Of a stretch of 64,000 bases of DNA, positions 12,191 through 26,100 are shown one piece after another (the stretch's first letter is position 1; each line of letters opens with the position of its first letter). The notes below the pieces were generated by a model that saw only the letters and a list, made by a program, of their open reading frames with translations, did not search any database and had not been told where the DNA came from. The DNA is from Mactra quadrangularis. Taxonomy: Eukaryota > Mollusca > Bivalvia > Venerida > Mactridae. The position numbers and the translations under genes are program-made. The DNA lies in the NCBI GenBank assembly GCA_025267735.1, contig CM046296.1:25384464-25448463 (forward strand), in the 5' to 3' direction.

Positions 12191-12745
12191 AAAATAATTG
12201 TCATTACAGTTTTTTTTATAACAGTGCTTTTTCTTAACACTTCATCATTGTATAACCTCAATTAATAGTTTTGAAAGGCAATTTTACTATTCTAAAATAT
12301 TCATTACGGAGTGCATTGACACTTTACTTGGATATAAGATTTACATTGTCCGGTTTAATAAATATTTATGCGAGGAAATTAGACAACAATATAACAGATT
12401 ACATTGTCGTATATTTATAGATTTATTTCAACCTTCTTTTACTTTAAACAGTCATTCAAAAAATTAAAATTGATCAAACTATGTTCAATGAATTAATTCC
12501 GATTGAGGAGTTTTCGTCTCTGGCATTGAAACATATACATCAAAATTACAACAAGTAAGTTTTCCTAGAAAAAAAATATCAGTGTCTATCACTGTACGGA
12601 TGATTACGATTACAATGTTTTATTTTTTGTTTAAATACGTACATGATTCATTTTAAAGTCTTATCATTTTATCGACATCAACAGAAAAAAATTAGCATAT
12701 ATTTTGCGTTAGGTTTGTAAATTAAACAAATGTTCATTTCTTGAT
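12191..12745. other. Non-coding, nothing recognised
   Basis: AT-rich spacer between the SINE and the TIR element at 12746. No supported feature. Confidence 0.6.
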
Positions 12746-13360
12746 CAGCCCTGCGTTCAGTTACCGCGAACGTTCTGTAACGTTCTGTAACGTTCGCTAA
12801 CAGTCATAATTGAACGGCCTGTTAGCGGAAAACGTTTAAGGCCAACAGCTAACGGTTTTAGTATATGGTACGCGAATATGAAACAACCTGAAACAAAAAA
12901 GTTCCAGTACATTTTGCAAATTAGCGAATAAACAATATCCGAAATTTAAATATTTGGGTATTCCCCTCCGGTACAAGCAAACTTTCACTGTTTCAATGAA
13001 AACGTGTGTAAAAAAGAACAGTAGTATTTAATTCATAGTTCGTGCTGTTTAGCAATAATGTGTATACAACTTTGTTTGTATCGCCTGTGCACGGACGGAA
13101 AAAACCCATAAATTTAAATTCCGGATTAGGTCTAACGAAGTCGGCGGTGTTACTCCCGTTGATTTAGATCAATACATTTACAAAAAAAACAAGTAAACAA
13201 GAAAAACAAGTCCTCCTCTCCGAATTCTTCTAATAAAATAGAAGTAACGACTCTCTTGTCCGCCATCTTTAACGTTCGCACTTTAACGGGTCGTTCAATT
13301 AACCGTTCATAACGATAACTGTGTTTGGCTAACGCTAACTGCTAACTAAACGCAGCCCTG
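12746..13360. mobile_element. Non-autonomous TIR element, 615 bp
   Basis: The left end reads CAGCCCTGCGTTCAGTTA and the reverse complement of the right end reads CAGGGCTGCGTTTAGTTA, an imperfect 18-bp TIR. CAG-starting termini suit hAT-type elements. The flanks (TTCTTGAT and GTATCGCT) do not form a clean duplication, so the insertion is old or the ends are slightly misplaced. Subterminal AACGTTC motifs occur in inverted orientation near both ends (left 12768-12802, right about 13271-13320), including a short tandem of AACGTTCTGT. There is no coding capacity. Confidence 0.65.
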
Positions 13361-13822
13361 GTATCGCTTATTTTCGTTATTTTTAAAGCTTAAGGTTCTG
13401 GAACTGTAACTAACTTCGGTAAACTTCGACACTCGGTATAATCCGGTTTTACCCGAAAAGCTGTCGTCGTAAAGTTTCGTAATTGCTATTTGTAGTAATT
13501 TTCATCTCGCGACCCGGTTTTTCCATGACGTCATAGCGTAACACATTTTCCGAAAATGGCGAAAGAAGCTAGACAGCGTAATCGTCGAGGTCTTTATTGT
13601 AAAGTAACGGTTTATCGACAAAAGAATGTTACGTCGCATAGGATCATAACTATTGGGTTATTGAACTTAATTCTGTGTGTGCAGGTGTAAAATGCACTGT
13701 TTTATCTTGTATTTGCGATTTAAATTTGCCATCACAGCCGCTAAATGATATCACCTCAAATACAAATACTATGACACACAACACATAGCCATATTCAGCA
13801 ATTTGGTATGCGGTAGAATATA
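13361..13822. other. Non-coding spacer, relatively GC-rich
   Basis: Includes a CG-containing stretch (13420-13640) that is less AT-rich than most of the window. No open frame, splice-bounded exon or RNA gene was recognised. Confidence 0.5.
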
Positions 13823-13830
13823 GTGAGGCA

Positions 13831-14132
13831 GGGGCGGATCCAGGATTTTTTTCTAGGGGGTCCGAACTTTTCTAGGGGGTCCGAACTTTTCTAGGGGGGC
13901 CAAAACCTCGAACCACAACCACATTATACACATTTTGCAGAAAAAAAATGCAATATATTGATAATAAAACAACATAACCATTAAATATAAGTTAAGCACC
14001 GAGAAAAATTGCTATATACTACTTAAAAGTTACTTTCAAGCAAGAAATACACTAATGGACATGTATATTTTCTAAACTTCTAGGGGGGACAGACCCCCCT
14101 GAACCCCCCCCCCCCCCGCTGGATCCGCTCAT
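13831..14132. mobile_element. 302-bp MITE with 8-bp target duplication
   Basis: The element is exactly flanked by the 8-bp direct repeat GTGAGGCA (13823-13830 and 14133-14140). Its termini are GGGGCGGATCCAG on the left and, reverse-complemented, ATGAGCGGATCCAGC on the right, sharing GCGGATCCAG. The 8-bp duplication points to the hAT group. Inside the left end, CTAGGGGGTCCGAACTTTT is repeated about 2.3 times. The right end carries a run of 14 C (14104-14117). The interior is non-coding. Confidence 0.82.
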
Positions 14133-14140
14133 GTGAGGCA

Positions 14141-15478
14141 TATGAGGACAATATAGTTGTACTTTTCTGTCTTTTTAAAAAGTAAATGATACAATAATCA
14201 GCATTATTTGAAAGCTAAGGCTAAAAATATGACAACATTACTAAGTCTGGTGCCAAATGTGTATACAAAACTATTGCAGAAAACACGACAGGATAAGGTT
14301 TAACACGCCTGCTCAACTTCCTCTGATATTTCTCTGGCTGGTCAGAATGGACTTTTAAATGTGTTTATGAGTCAAAACTGTGATGGTCAACTAAGAGTCT
14401 CTAATACAAAAAGTGTTTGACTCCGTTATGCCTAACTAGTCAGAATGTTTTACGAAAAAAACGTGTTAAGTTGTAAGTTTCTAATATTTCCCTCAAACCA
14501 GCCAAAATCAGTAAAGAAAAGATTTTCATATGATAATGCAGAGCTCTACATTCATATTTCTATATCCAGTACCAATTTAGATGATATATTTCAATAAAAG
14601 AGTATTATCTGTAATCTACCATTTTGACGTAATTTTTCGCTATAAATTCTCTTGCAGTTTCATTATAGTAATCTTATACAGATTCTTATAAAAACAATTA
14701 GAAACGGTAAAATTTCTTTAATTTTTCATATCATGGGCAGAAAAAACTGCATTTTTTTTTTAAATAGTTGCATGTGTCTAACTAACTTTAAACCTGAGAT
14801 ATAAGCTTTTAAAGATAGATTAATTTTTGAACACTCTCAAAAACTCGGATTTTTGCTTGGGGGGTACATGTATACAAAGCACTATATTTTTATAAGTATT
14901 TGTCCAAAGTGTAATCTGATTGTTCTGGATTATCATGGAATGATTGTGTAACAGGAAAAATTGATTAAAATGTGAATATAAAACTGCAGAATTTGGAAAA
15001 AATGTTTTTATTTCATTTTTTGTCACAGCACAATTTACGTCTCTTCGAAAATCAAGGGTCACGTTATAAAAATGCACATAACTTAAGTTACGAACGGTAA
15101 ACTTCCCTAAAAATTCACCATTCAATGTCTTAAATAGCATAGATTCAAGAAACAATATCATAATAAAGATTGTTGAAGGTCACCATTACAGTTCCAGAAC
15201 CTTAATGCATTTTTTTCACAATATCTGCACCTAATAATGTTTTTTGTGTGCAAGGATTGTACTGCAACTGAGAGGTTTCGTGATAGTACCATGTGACTGC
15301 TAGAAAATTAATGTTAACTTTACGAGTAGCAATTTTATAAACCTGCTCAACATTTTCCTGTGTTACGTATGAACAATCTCGCACGGCTTTCATCCTGTCT
15401 AATATACTAATTCAAAAGTTACGTTTAAGAGAAAAATGTATATTTAGTTACCGGTGTTGATATCGTTTACAATATTCA
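14141..15478. other. Non-coding, nothing recognised
   Basis: AT-rich DNA. Open frames on the minus strand at 14820-15161 and 15202-15393 have no recognisable domain and lack supporting context. They are treated as chance frames, although a decayed coding remnant cannot be excluded. Confidence 0.5.
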
Positions 15479-15562
15479 GCGTTTCTGCAATTCTCGTTCC
15501 CAGAGGCTATCAAGATTCTCGATTTTAGCGAGAAACCTCTGGGTACGAGAATGCGTTTCTGC
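15479..15562. repeat. Compact palindrome bracketed by a 10-bp direct repeat
   Basis: GCGTTTCTGC occurs at 15479-15488 and again at 15553-15562. Between them lies a 64-bp palindromic insert: TTCTCGTTCCCAGAGG (15491-15506) pairs with CCTCTGGGTACGAGAA (15536-15551) with one mismatch. A smaller TTCTCG/CGAGAA pair is nested inside. Direct repeats around a palindrome are what a miniature foldback element or a TIR-element end pair would leave. It could also be a processed remnant of a larger transposon. Confidence 0.75.
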
Positions 15563-15847
15563 GAATAAACCTGCAATTTGTCTTTCGAGACTATTGCTGC
15601 AAGCTAGTGGCTCGCTTTTAACTCGCGTCAAATTGTTCTGTTGATATAATAGGATAAAACTTTCCAACACATGTAGTGTTAGTTTTGTTGTTGTTTATTG
15701 TTGTTAATTTCGTTTGTTTCTGAGTGGGTTTAACGGCAAGACATTTTATATACTAACATCGAAAGTTTACATCGAGTTTAAACAATTGACGATGATCATT
15801 GAAATAAACTATTACTGAAACACAAGGTACTTAATTTTAAAACATAT

Positions 15848-15895
15848 ATTTTCCAAACAATTTAGTATTGCATATGATGAAATTGTTTGGAAAAT
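15848..15895. repeat. Perfect 16-bp stem hairpin
   Basis: ATTTTCCAAACAATTT (15848-15863) is followed by a 16-nt loop and its exact reverse complement AAATTGTTTGGAAAAT (15880-15895). The pairing does not extend beyond 16 bp, so it is shorter than a usual microRNA precursor stem. No mobile-element context is evident. Confidence 0.8.
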
Positions 15896-18800
15896 GGTAT
15901 TCTAGACAAAGCCTCAGATGTTCAGTGTTTAACACACAATGTAATAAATAAAATGTTAGTTATAGAATAGCAGACAAAATAACTTAAACAATATCGTCTA
16001 AAGAAATGCAATTTAATAACGCTAATTTTATACAGCAGACGTTAGTTTCGTTTAATTATTGTAGAAAAAAACAAGGATGTCATGTACTTAGAATTTGTAA
16101 AATTGCGTTTTTTATTCGGCAAGGGGAATTAGGATTTGCTGCAACACTCAATATGTTATAAATATAATCAAGCATTTTAATTCATCATCGTCTTATATCC
16201 CTGAGTAAATATACTGCACAATGTAATTAGTATAGGTATAGACGTCATTAAGATAAATAATAACGATAGTTTGCATACTAAACGATTATGATATATTTGT
16301 CTTTTAGTTTTAAAACAGGAGAAATTTGAAGATCCATTAATAAAACAATTATGTGACTTGTAAGACAACTAATAAGAAAACAAAACTACAATGGCATTAG
16401 ATATTTCCAAAGACAACGACAAAAGGCTAAGCATCAATTTTGCGACCAATATTTAGTTAAGAGTCGACATCTTTCCTATAGTGCTTAAATGTTAACATGT
16501 GAGTTTTTTATGCCATCGCCATTAATAATTTATATGATACAGAATTAGAATTTACTGACAAAAATCTAAATCCATTTATACAGCACAAAACCAGTTTAAA
16601 CACTTTAAAATACCAAGTCATAGAAAGCTTCAATTGGTCAATTTCTCTTCACAGTTTGGTCGATTCGTCTAGCTGTGAACTTTATGAACCAGACCATGAA
16701 AAAATACATTATAAGATATATGTATCGTTAAGACGTATTTACATAGTAATACGATCAAACTCGATTATATTTCAAAGACAAAATAACATTCCTTAAACAC
16801 CATATGCCAATACCGTACCCGACACTGTCCTCTAGGAAATATTATAACGTAAACGATGTGCTGATCGTGAATAAATGATAGTCTAAATGGAACCACCACG
16901 TGACCTTGACCTTTCGATACATTTTTTTTGGCTGTCCAGTTATAGCTGATGTTTAAAAGCCAGCCATGTAACATAACTAAAAAGTTACCACAAGCATTAA
17001 ATGCGTTATGAATTCAGTTTATGTTCCTTTTGTTAAAGAGCATCAGGTGTTATTAACTACATGCAGCTACATGTATAAAGGAAAATAAAACCCAACCAGT
17101 CACCATCGACATAATACTGATCATGATATCGTGAAATGTTTCTACATGAACTTCTTGGTGGTGTTTTAGTCCTTTTTTGGATGCCACTTAAGTCAGATGA
17201 TTCCTTTTACATATTCAAATTGCCAATAAATCGTCGAGCTTGGTAATATAATATAAAATTAATTGGATAAATAGTTTGGATATCAGAACACTCAAAATGT
17301 TATTTTAGAAGATTTAGTATTTAGCGACACGATGAAAATTGATGAAGATGTTGCCATAATTAAGAAACTTTAGTATAGACCTTTAGTAGTACATTCCAAA
17401 TGGTTTACTACATGAAGTACGACATGTCATTTGGAAGAATCGAATTATAATCTAATAGATCATTTTACAATAAATATCTATGAACTTCATGATTGTAAAA
17501 AATCATTTTCAAAATGCCGTAAAGTAATTACAAACGGAAAACATAATACTTTAGCTAACGGTCTAATTTGGCCGTAAGGACTTTTTATACATGTATATCT
17601 CACTGGCACCAGAGTCCACATCTTATGATCATAAAATAATGCGTACGTCCCTATATATAGTTCTCTGTGCATACATACATGTACACTGCCTAATATATAA
17701 TATACATGGTATTGAACGTTTTCTGCAGTGAGTTCGGTCCTAACCGTTTTTCTTCAATTCGACCCGTATCTGAAAGAAACTTTCGGACTCGATTTACATA
17801 TGTAACTTTCTTTTAACATCATGCAAAGTTACAAGTTTGTATCTGATACCGTTTTCGTAAAATTTATATTAATTTCAGTATCACTAGTTTTCAGCGATTC
17901 AACGACACTTCTGACTTCCGGTTTAACTTAACCTGGACTAATATAGCTACGTTTATATTCTATTTATAGAACTTGTAAAACGTGAATGATTACCTAGGTG
18001 GTACGTTCCGATTGAGTTTAAATTTGGCGCGCTTCATTGACAAGGTACGGGAAAAGTCTCGAGGACTTTATCAAGTTTACGTGGGTAAATGCGTTATGAT
18101 TAAACCGGAAGTGAACAGTGTTTCTCAATCGCTGAAAATGATAATATTGAAATTACGATTAATTTCATTATAACCGTTTTAGATATAAATGTTTGGTAAA
18201 GAATTGTTTAAACTACACATTGAGATCGATATTTGCATCCAAATATATTGCGAAAGGTAAAAAAAATCTGTCAGACCGTACCTACTGTAAAATGGTTCAA
18301 TACCGTGTAAATAGTATATTAAAAATATAGTAATCACTAATCACTCGTACACGGTAATGTATAAGGGACTGATTTTTAAATGTGTTTGATGTCAAAATAT
18401 TATATAAGTGCGAATTTAACGAGTGTGAGTACTCTGGTGACAGTCGTATATCTCAAAGTGCAGACGCAGAATGAATGAGTATTGCATTGTGTATAATTGA
18501 TACTTAACATTTTCAGCTATTTTTCGCGTTTAACTCACATGCGTATTAGTTTAACGTTTTATTTCTTGGCCAACACAGGTTTTCATAACACAAAGAAACA
18601 TGTTCCAAATTGAATACACAATAACGGTAGACATTCTTAGCACTTGAAAACTGTCAAAATAATATTAGGTTAATCGTATTGTCTTATTTCATAACACCAT
18701 TTCGTCCGTCTACAAACTGAGATATGACACGGCCAGCGGCATTATAATCGGAAAATGTGTTTGCAATTGTCGTACATGGTACAGCGGTTTGTTATATGAT

Positions 18801-20029
18801 GCTGGCGGCATATGAAGTTGTTAAAATCAAAATAACTCCTATGTATCTTCTCTATTTACAGTTAATTGTTTTCCCCAAAACTTACAATGTAACACTTAAA
18901 TAATTCAATCATTCAAAGCAAAATCAATTGCTCGATGAAAAACATCATTTATCATTTATGATCAGGTACCAGACAATTATATTAAACTATTTGTTCTCAA
19001 GTATGATTATTATGCAGTAAAACAAATTACCTTCATTTGTAACATCGATATTGTCATTCCAGTTATCATTTAAACTTGCAACAAATTGGGGTGCAATGTA
19101 AAAATATTAGTTTCATGGAATTACGTTTATGGAGTTTAGTCATGAAATTATTTCTACGTTCAATCCTTCGCCGATCACTATATTAAGGCTGACAGTTGTA
19201 AGTCACATGCCATTAAGTGCTTGTAAAACCCTTTTAGCTAGAGGACTCGGCCTAGTAGCATAGGCAGTGCTTAGAATGACTTATGCCACAGTATAACTGA
19301 AAGTGTAACGGTAACGGTAACGGTATCATCTCATATAAAATTTCTTTTGTAACTACACAATGTTTAAAAAAATCAAGAGAACAACTTAGGAAAAAGGAAC
19401 CATAATATAACGGCAATGAAATAAATCTTCCTTTTACAGTGGCCTTTGTTAAAACAGGAATTTTATATATACATTATTGGAAAGAGTGTGGTGTGCAACC
19501 TGGAGCACTTTAAACTAAAAGAAAGTTTTTATTACATATTGCAAAAAAATCAAATATATAATTTTGAATATTACAGTACATAAATATTGTTACACTTGAT
19601 AAAAATATTTTAAAGTCTTTTGGTAAATTTATGTTATATGCACATTTTTGTTCTAATGAGTTTTGCATTTGCTTATATATTACACTCAGGGTTTTATCCA
19701 TAAAAGATAGAACTAGACGACTTCTTAATAATTCATTAGCTCAATTCAATATTAAATTGGTAACCATTTGAGTGGCTTCTGGAATACACTTTGTTTTCAA
19801 TAGAATTGTTTATAGTAAATTGCACATGGCACTGTATTATGTATTCATGCAAGTAAGGTTCTACGTCGTTTATATATTAAATGCGATGTTAATCTGATTA
19901 AAAACAGCTATGTATAGCAAATCATACAAAATATAGCACAATAATAGAACACATTTTGATGACTAGCACAAGTTTTCAATGTGCACGAGTTACTTTAATG
20001 GACAGGCCTAAATCTCTAAACCCAAGGGT
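15896..20029. other. Non-coding, nothing recognised
   Basis: About 4.1 kb with only short frames. A triple GGTAAC run occurs at about 19308-19326. No gene, tRNA or element boundary was supported. Confidence 0.6.
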
Positions 20030-20112
20030 TTAAAGGTACTAGTTCACAGATTTGGTTTATTTTTTCTATGATTTCAAAATACCATTCAGTGTCTGTAATT
20101 GTTTAAAAACAC
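20030..20112 (-). mobile_element. Partial copy of the TTAA-flanked MITE
   Basis: It starts TTAA then AGGTACTAGTTCACAGATTTGG and continues through ATTCAGTGTCTGTAATTGT. This matches the reverse complement of the right end of the element at 39303-39649 over roughly 80 bp. The similarity then stops and no opposite terminus was found nearby, so this is a truncated copy. Confidence 0.7.
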
Positions 20113-23100
20113 AGGTATGCGTGGTCTATCTGATTTACATTTCAAATATAATGTATGAAATAGTATGAATAAGTTATCAAATGAATATCCAGCAGGGGGT
20201 ATAGACATCTAAATTAAAGTAATGATAGATGACCAGAATATGCGGAATTATTTGCGTAATTTACGGCTGCTGTATGTGCAATTGCTAAGAAAAATATTGA
20301 GTTATTATGAATGTTTTCTTGATTTCGCTTACGGTGATTTTTTGCGTAGTTTTTATGATAAGATCTTCTGAATGTAAACTATTTATGCCCTGTCTATCTT
20401 TTTTGCTTCAAGAAAACTGTGTATAGACATATAATGGTCTATAAAACAAACATAACGGAAGTTAATAATCTAAGGAGATATACTATCTTTCAATATGAGA
20501 TAAGAGTTTGAAATCAGTGACGCTGTTTTAGAAAGTAATGGTTTTATTAGCTCTTGGAATTATGTTGATGCAACTTGTGTGATATAACCGCTTTGTAAAA
20601 TGATAACAATATGTAAACAATTGCTGGTTTTATAACTAGGTGGCCAATTGCCTTCTGGCTTCCAGACAAATGCGGTTCAAATGCATATTTAGGTAGCATG
20701 TATTATTTAGTACAATTGTATAGGATGCTCCTAAATAATAGCGTTTGGAATATACTTGATCTCTGGTACTCTAAATGTGCTACAATGTGCATAACATTAC
20801 GAGTGTGCTTCTTGAATACATGCAGAATAAAATGATGATAAATGTTTTAGAAAGGATAGTGCATTAATACTTTAAATTGTTACATTTTACTGATCTTTTT
20901 TATCTTGAATTAAGTATAACATAGTCTTTAAATGTGTCAAACTATTGAGATATTGTTTTGAAATTTTTATCTGATTCTGTATTACTTGACACACTTGTAC
21001 AGTAAAAACAGTCGATTACCGAACGGCGTTTCGCACCATTCACAAGTATGTCAGTATTTTATTGTTGCATAGTGTCGGTTGTTTCTGTGGATATAAACTG
21101 TTTAACAACATTTACATTGTGATGTACAGATAAAGCGTATTTGCCAACTTATCTCCTTAACACGAAGCAAACTTATCGGAATACAAGAAGTAATGAATTG
21201 CGCATATTTTAAACGAAACTAACGACAAACTCGCGTATGACAAATAAACCCAATTAGTTATACATATCCAATACTGAAAGCTTAGCCACTTAGATTACCT
21301 CTAAATGCAAAACTAAATCCTTTATTCCCTTGGGCTTATTCTAGATTGACCAGAAAATCTGTAACGTGTACTCGTCCCTTTATAAATGGAAAAGTAATTT
21401 ACAAAGTACGAGGCTGGAATAGACAGTCCAACAATCAAGCTTCAAAAATACTAAATAATCATGCCAGAAATCCGTTAATCCTTTTGCTAAATGACTAGGC
21501 GGATGGTTAGAAGGATATATCGGTAAAACTTGTTATGACGCGAAGTGATGTTGAATTGAAGAAACAGTGAGCGCTGTTAACAAGCCAGCGTATTTAACTT
21601 AACGTTTTCTGATAGAGAAGTTGGCGAGTTTCTGAGCGATATATTTAAATGGCGATATGATATATAAGGCATTTTTGACATTTTAGCAAAGTTGGAAATT
21701 GTCTGAGCTTTTTAAATTTAATTGGTGATTTGATAAGATATTTGATTGTAATTTTGAATTTTAATAATTAAATTCAAAACACGTTTAATGGTTAAATGTT
21801 TTATTCTGTATTGAAGTACATGTATAAAGTATTTCCTAACATTATTAAAGAGATCTTATAACAGTTTTGGTGTTTATTGAGTGTTATTCTTCTTCAATTT
21901 AGGATACAAAAGGTAAGTACAGAAATTGAAATATAACAGTGATGTATGTAAATTAAAACAAATTAATTGAGTAATGAATTAAACTTTGTATATGAACTAT
22001 TGGAGTGTATTTACTTTACCAAATCATTTATTAAGTAATAATTCTACTATAATAAAAAGCATTTCGAAAGGGCTAAAAAAGTGAAACAAAATTATGAACA
22101 GACCATGTGGTTGAAATTCAATACTTAAACATAAACATGTAGATAATATTTTTACTTCAATTTTTACTTGTAAGTATAATAACGGTTTTCAATGTTTTAT
22201 TTTACTTTTTGAGCTACTGTGATGTATACTTCAAAAGATATGATTTTGTCTAAAACTGTTATATGCTATGGCCGATATTGAATATGAGACCAAAATGCTT
22301 TTGTACAATTTTAATTTGTGTGGAATAATCAGTTAAGAAAGTTGTAACTTCTAATGTTTGTAGAGTCTTCAACGTAATTATCACACAAATTAGAATTAAC
22401 ATCAGTTTTACGTATCTAAAACTGTGTTGGCTAAGAGCAACTAAAATCAGGTACAGATGCAATAAATGACGTTTGATATAACCTTAAGGTTTCTAGTAAT
22501 ACATAGTAATTAAAATAAAAAAATACATAGTCGAAATAAACAAAAAATATGCTTATTTACTTATATTTGTATATTCTTTGAGTAGCTTTGATTTACCATA
22601 AGAATATGTCGTAAAATATATTTGTCAGTAGAGTATTAATGTTACCTATTATTAGAAGCAGTAACCGTAAAAATACAAATTACCAACTATTCATAAATAC
22701 AGTCAATTCATGTACTAACACATTGTCGGCGATGGTTTTATTATCATGTCAGGCATCTATTTGAAGAGTGTTGGAACCAGTTTTCCCAGATATTAAAATA
22801 TGTTCAACTATATTTTATTGATCTAGAATTCAATTACACCAGTCGACACCCATTTAAGCACAGTGTACGGAGTTAAATTACATTAGCAATATAATTAATT
22901 AATTACATGAGCTAAATTTGAACTAATTTAGAATGGTTTAGTACTTTGTAAAATAGTTCTAAATATCTCCGGACCGGATGTTTTATAAATCATATAGGAT
23001 CAATTTGCATAAAAGGAAAAGTTTACTGTTGTTTTCTGTATATTATTAGTGATGTATTTGTCTGCTCGGCATGTAAATTGCCAACATATTTGCATCTGTT

Positions 23101-26100
23101 GCTTGTTTGTTTGGGGTCTAAATCGAAACGATACTTTTATTAGACAGTTCATTGTTAATGGAGTTACGTGTTGATTCAGTTTAAATTACTATCTCTTGTA
23201 ATAAAATACATTGCTCGTCATGTGAAGAGATTAAATATAAGAACGTAGAAGATAACTGATATTCTGGAGTCCATGTTATCTTAACAGGTGCAATGAATAC
23301 GCACAAACGATCTACAATTTTGAGGAAATGATTAGATATCAATCTCCAATTGAAAGATTTACTGTTATGCAATTTTGGTGGTTAAGAATTTCATCCGTTT
23401 TTATTTTCATATGGTGAAAATAGTTGTGCAGATCGAACATTTTGAATTTTGAAATTTGTATCGATGTTTAGTCGATCGCCCATTTCCAGCGATAAATTAC
23501 TGCGTTCATGTCTGCGTTAAGCCAAATCGCTATAAGGGTACCTCGATATCATTTGTTACCAATGAGTGACAATCGGTTAACACTTTAAATACCTTATAAC
23601 TCATAACATGCAATTGTTTGTTTCATTCCGATGTCATCGGGTAGGTTTTTAAACTAATGATATATATTAAAACTTCCATAGATTTCGTTATGGACAGTAC
23701 AATCCAATGACTAGCGTACGCCGTTAAATACCGCGATAAGCTTCGTATTGTGAATGATGTTTGGTAGTTTCCATATATAGTAGCTTTGGCCAAGAACCCT
23801 GGCATTTTTTATCAGAGTAAACCGGTCGCTCTGAAATATTTTAAAGCTTACAAAATATATCAAACAGTAGTTTTAACATCGATGCGTTCATCATCAAATA
23901 AAACCTATTTAGAGAATGTTTTACTCAAAACGTTCACTTAACGCATAGAAGTGGAATCTCTATGACTGCTGAAGGGAGTGAACAATTAATAAAATACTAT
24001 ACTGCAGTTTCAGTTCGGCATTAACAATCTGGACTCTGGTTTCAGATAATTATTTTCCTTCGACAGTTTTGATTTTTTCAATCAATTATGTTTGTGTTTC
24101 TGAGTTCTACAGCTGGCGAACTCATTCTTTTAGTATTCAGGAGAGATTGCCGAGGGTAGAGAGACACGACAATGTCTATTTATCACTCTGCAAGTTTAAG
24201 AAAAATGAAGTACTTTAACTCTTATATGTATATACTCGTATATATTATATATTGTCTGTCCTGAAGTCTTGAATTTTTCACTCATATTCATTAGTTGCAA
24301 GGTTTTTTCATTGTTGGTAATACATCACCAGAAAGAATTTTTTTGATGGATTGTTTTCTTACATCCCGATACATTGTTAGACGTTGCATTCTAGCCAGGT
24401 CTCATTTAATAAAGAACGTTAAGAAAGTCGACTAGTGTACCTTTTGAGAGGTTAATCTAGTGATTGTTTTTTAAAACATAAGATGGCGCCTTGAACCCAA
24501 AATATTAAACGTTAAAAATAACAGCCTTCAATAATTGCACGTTAACAAAAGACCATGGCAAAGGACTGATAATAAATTGTTTTTAACATTTTCTTTTGAA
24601 ATCCCTTGATGTAGATGAATTGTCAATAAAAAGCGTAAATGCAAATAATCAAACAAAACAAATGGCCGTTAACAAAAAGAGTTTGCTATTTTTGGGGTGG
24701 GGTGGGGGGATCGCAGAATTTAGCTTACAGTATCAGTATTAGCTTGCAAATACTGACATTCTGTATATTTCCAGCAGGATTAGTTTGAAACTTATTGAGA
24801 GATATTTCCATTTGCCTTTAATACCTCATTGACGTTATTTTCTCTGTCAGAAAAGAACAATCATTGATATTGCCGTTTTAAAACACCTTGTGGAATCAAA
24901 TAATAGTGGATTTATACTTCCTTTTTTAAATGCTGGATAGGTTTAGATACTAAGTAGCAATGACGTATTTCCTGAGTATAATTCCATCTTACGTGATTAA
25001 AAATTATATAATAAGTATTAAGATACATATTATTGAAAATGTCAAGAGAAAGGCAATATTTTGTTTCTAAGTTCCCTGTGGTGCAAATCTTTTTCTCTTT
25101 TAAGTACGATACAATTATAATCCGTCAGGAGAGACCGATTTTGGAAATGCTTACGCTTATTTTAATGAATATCAAGTAAATGAACAATTAAATACCAACT
25201 CCTACTGCGGTTACTGTTAGAACAATGAAACAATGTTTATTTCATATGCTTTACAATTATATGAAGCGTTAGGTAAAATATGTCTCGATATAAAATTTAA
25301 AGATAGACATTGCAACATGTAATATACAAATTATAAAACATCAAAAACCATAATATTTGCAATTTAAGCAATATCAATCAAATTATATGCCAAGTATTAC
25401 ATAATATTGAGAATGCATTTCTTTTTAGTAAAAGATATAAATACGAATAGAAATACAATTATTTTTTTACTACAGTGTTAATATAATTTTTATTTCAAAA
25501 GCTAAGTAACACATTGACCTGTAGAAAAATGACATTTTCTATAGTGCTGTAATGTTGTTTTCATTTTTACTCTTGGCAAAGCCAATTTAAATTGGACTGA
25601 ACTTTCTCAGTAAAAACTGTAACGAACGTTCTCTAACAATTTTATTGTATTCAATTAGTGTTTTTTATTATATTCCAAATACACAAATTTATATAATTGA
25701 TTGTATCAAGTATCAAGATGGTTATCGATACAAATGTCAAGAGGTTATAAATCACGATACATATCTAAATGTACCTATATTATGCCACTGATATTGCAAG
25801 CCAAAATTTATAAGAAAACTCGATATTGTCATTAATTTTGATTTACTGCAATTTAAATGAGAAAAGTCATTTATATAAAACAGTACTTGACATACTTTCT
25901 TGGTATTAAAGGAATCGATAGGTTCTATGTAGATTAACGCAAATCGTATAATAGTATGTTAACATGCGACAATGGACTCATTATAAATATCATTTACATT
26001 TATTCAATCTGCCAGTAGCAGTGTATTTAACTTTGATTTTATTAATTGTTTTATACTTGAAACAAACCGGTTAAACAAAACGTTCAATGAACATTTCTGA

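Noticed and set aside
14820..15393. Minus-strand protein gene
   Set aside because: Two frames without domains, acceptors or donors that would join them convincingly, in AT-rich DNA.
15848..15895. microRNA precursor
   Set aside because: The 16-bp stem is too short and does not extend beyond its ends.
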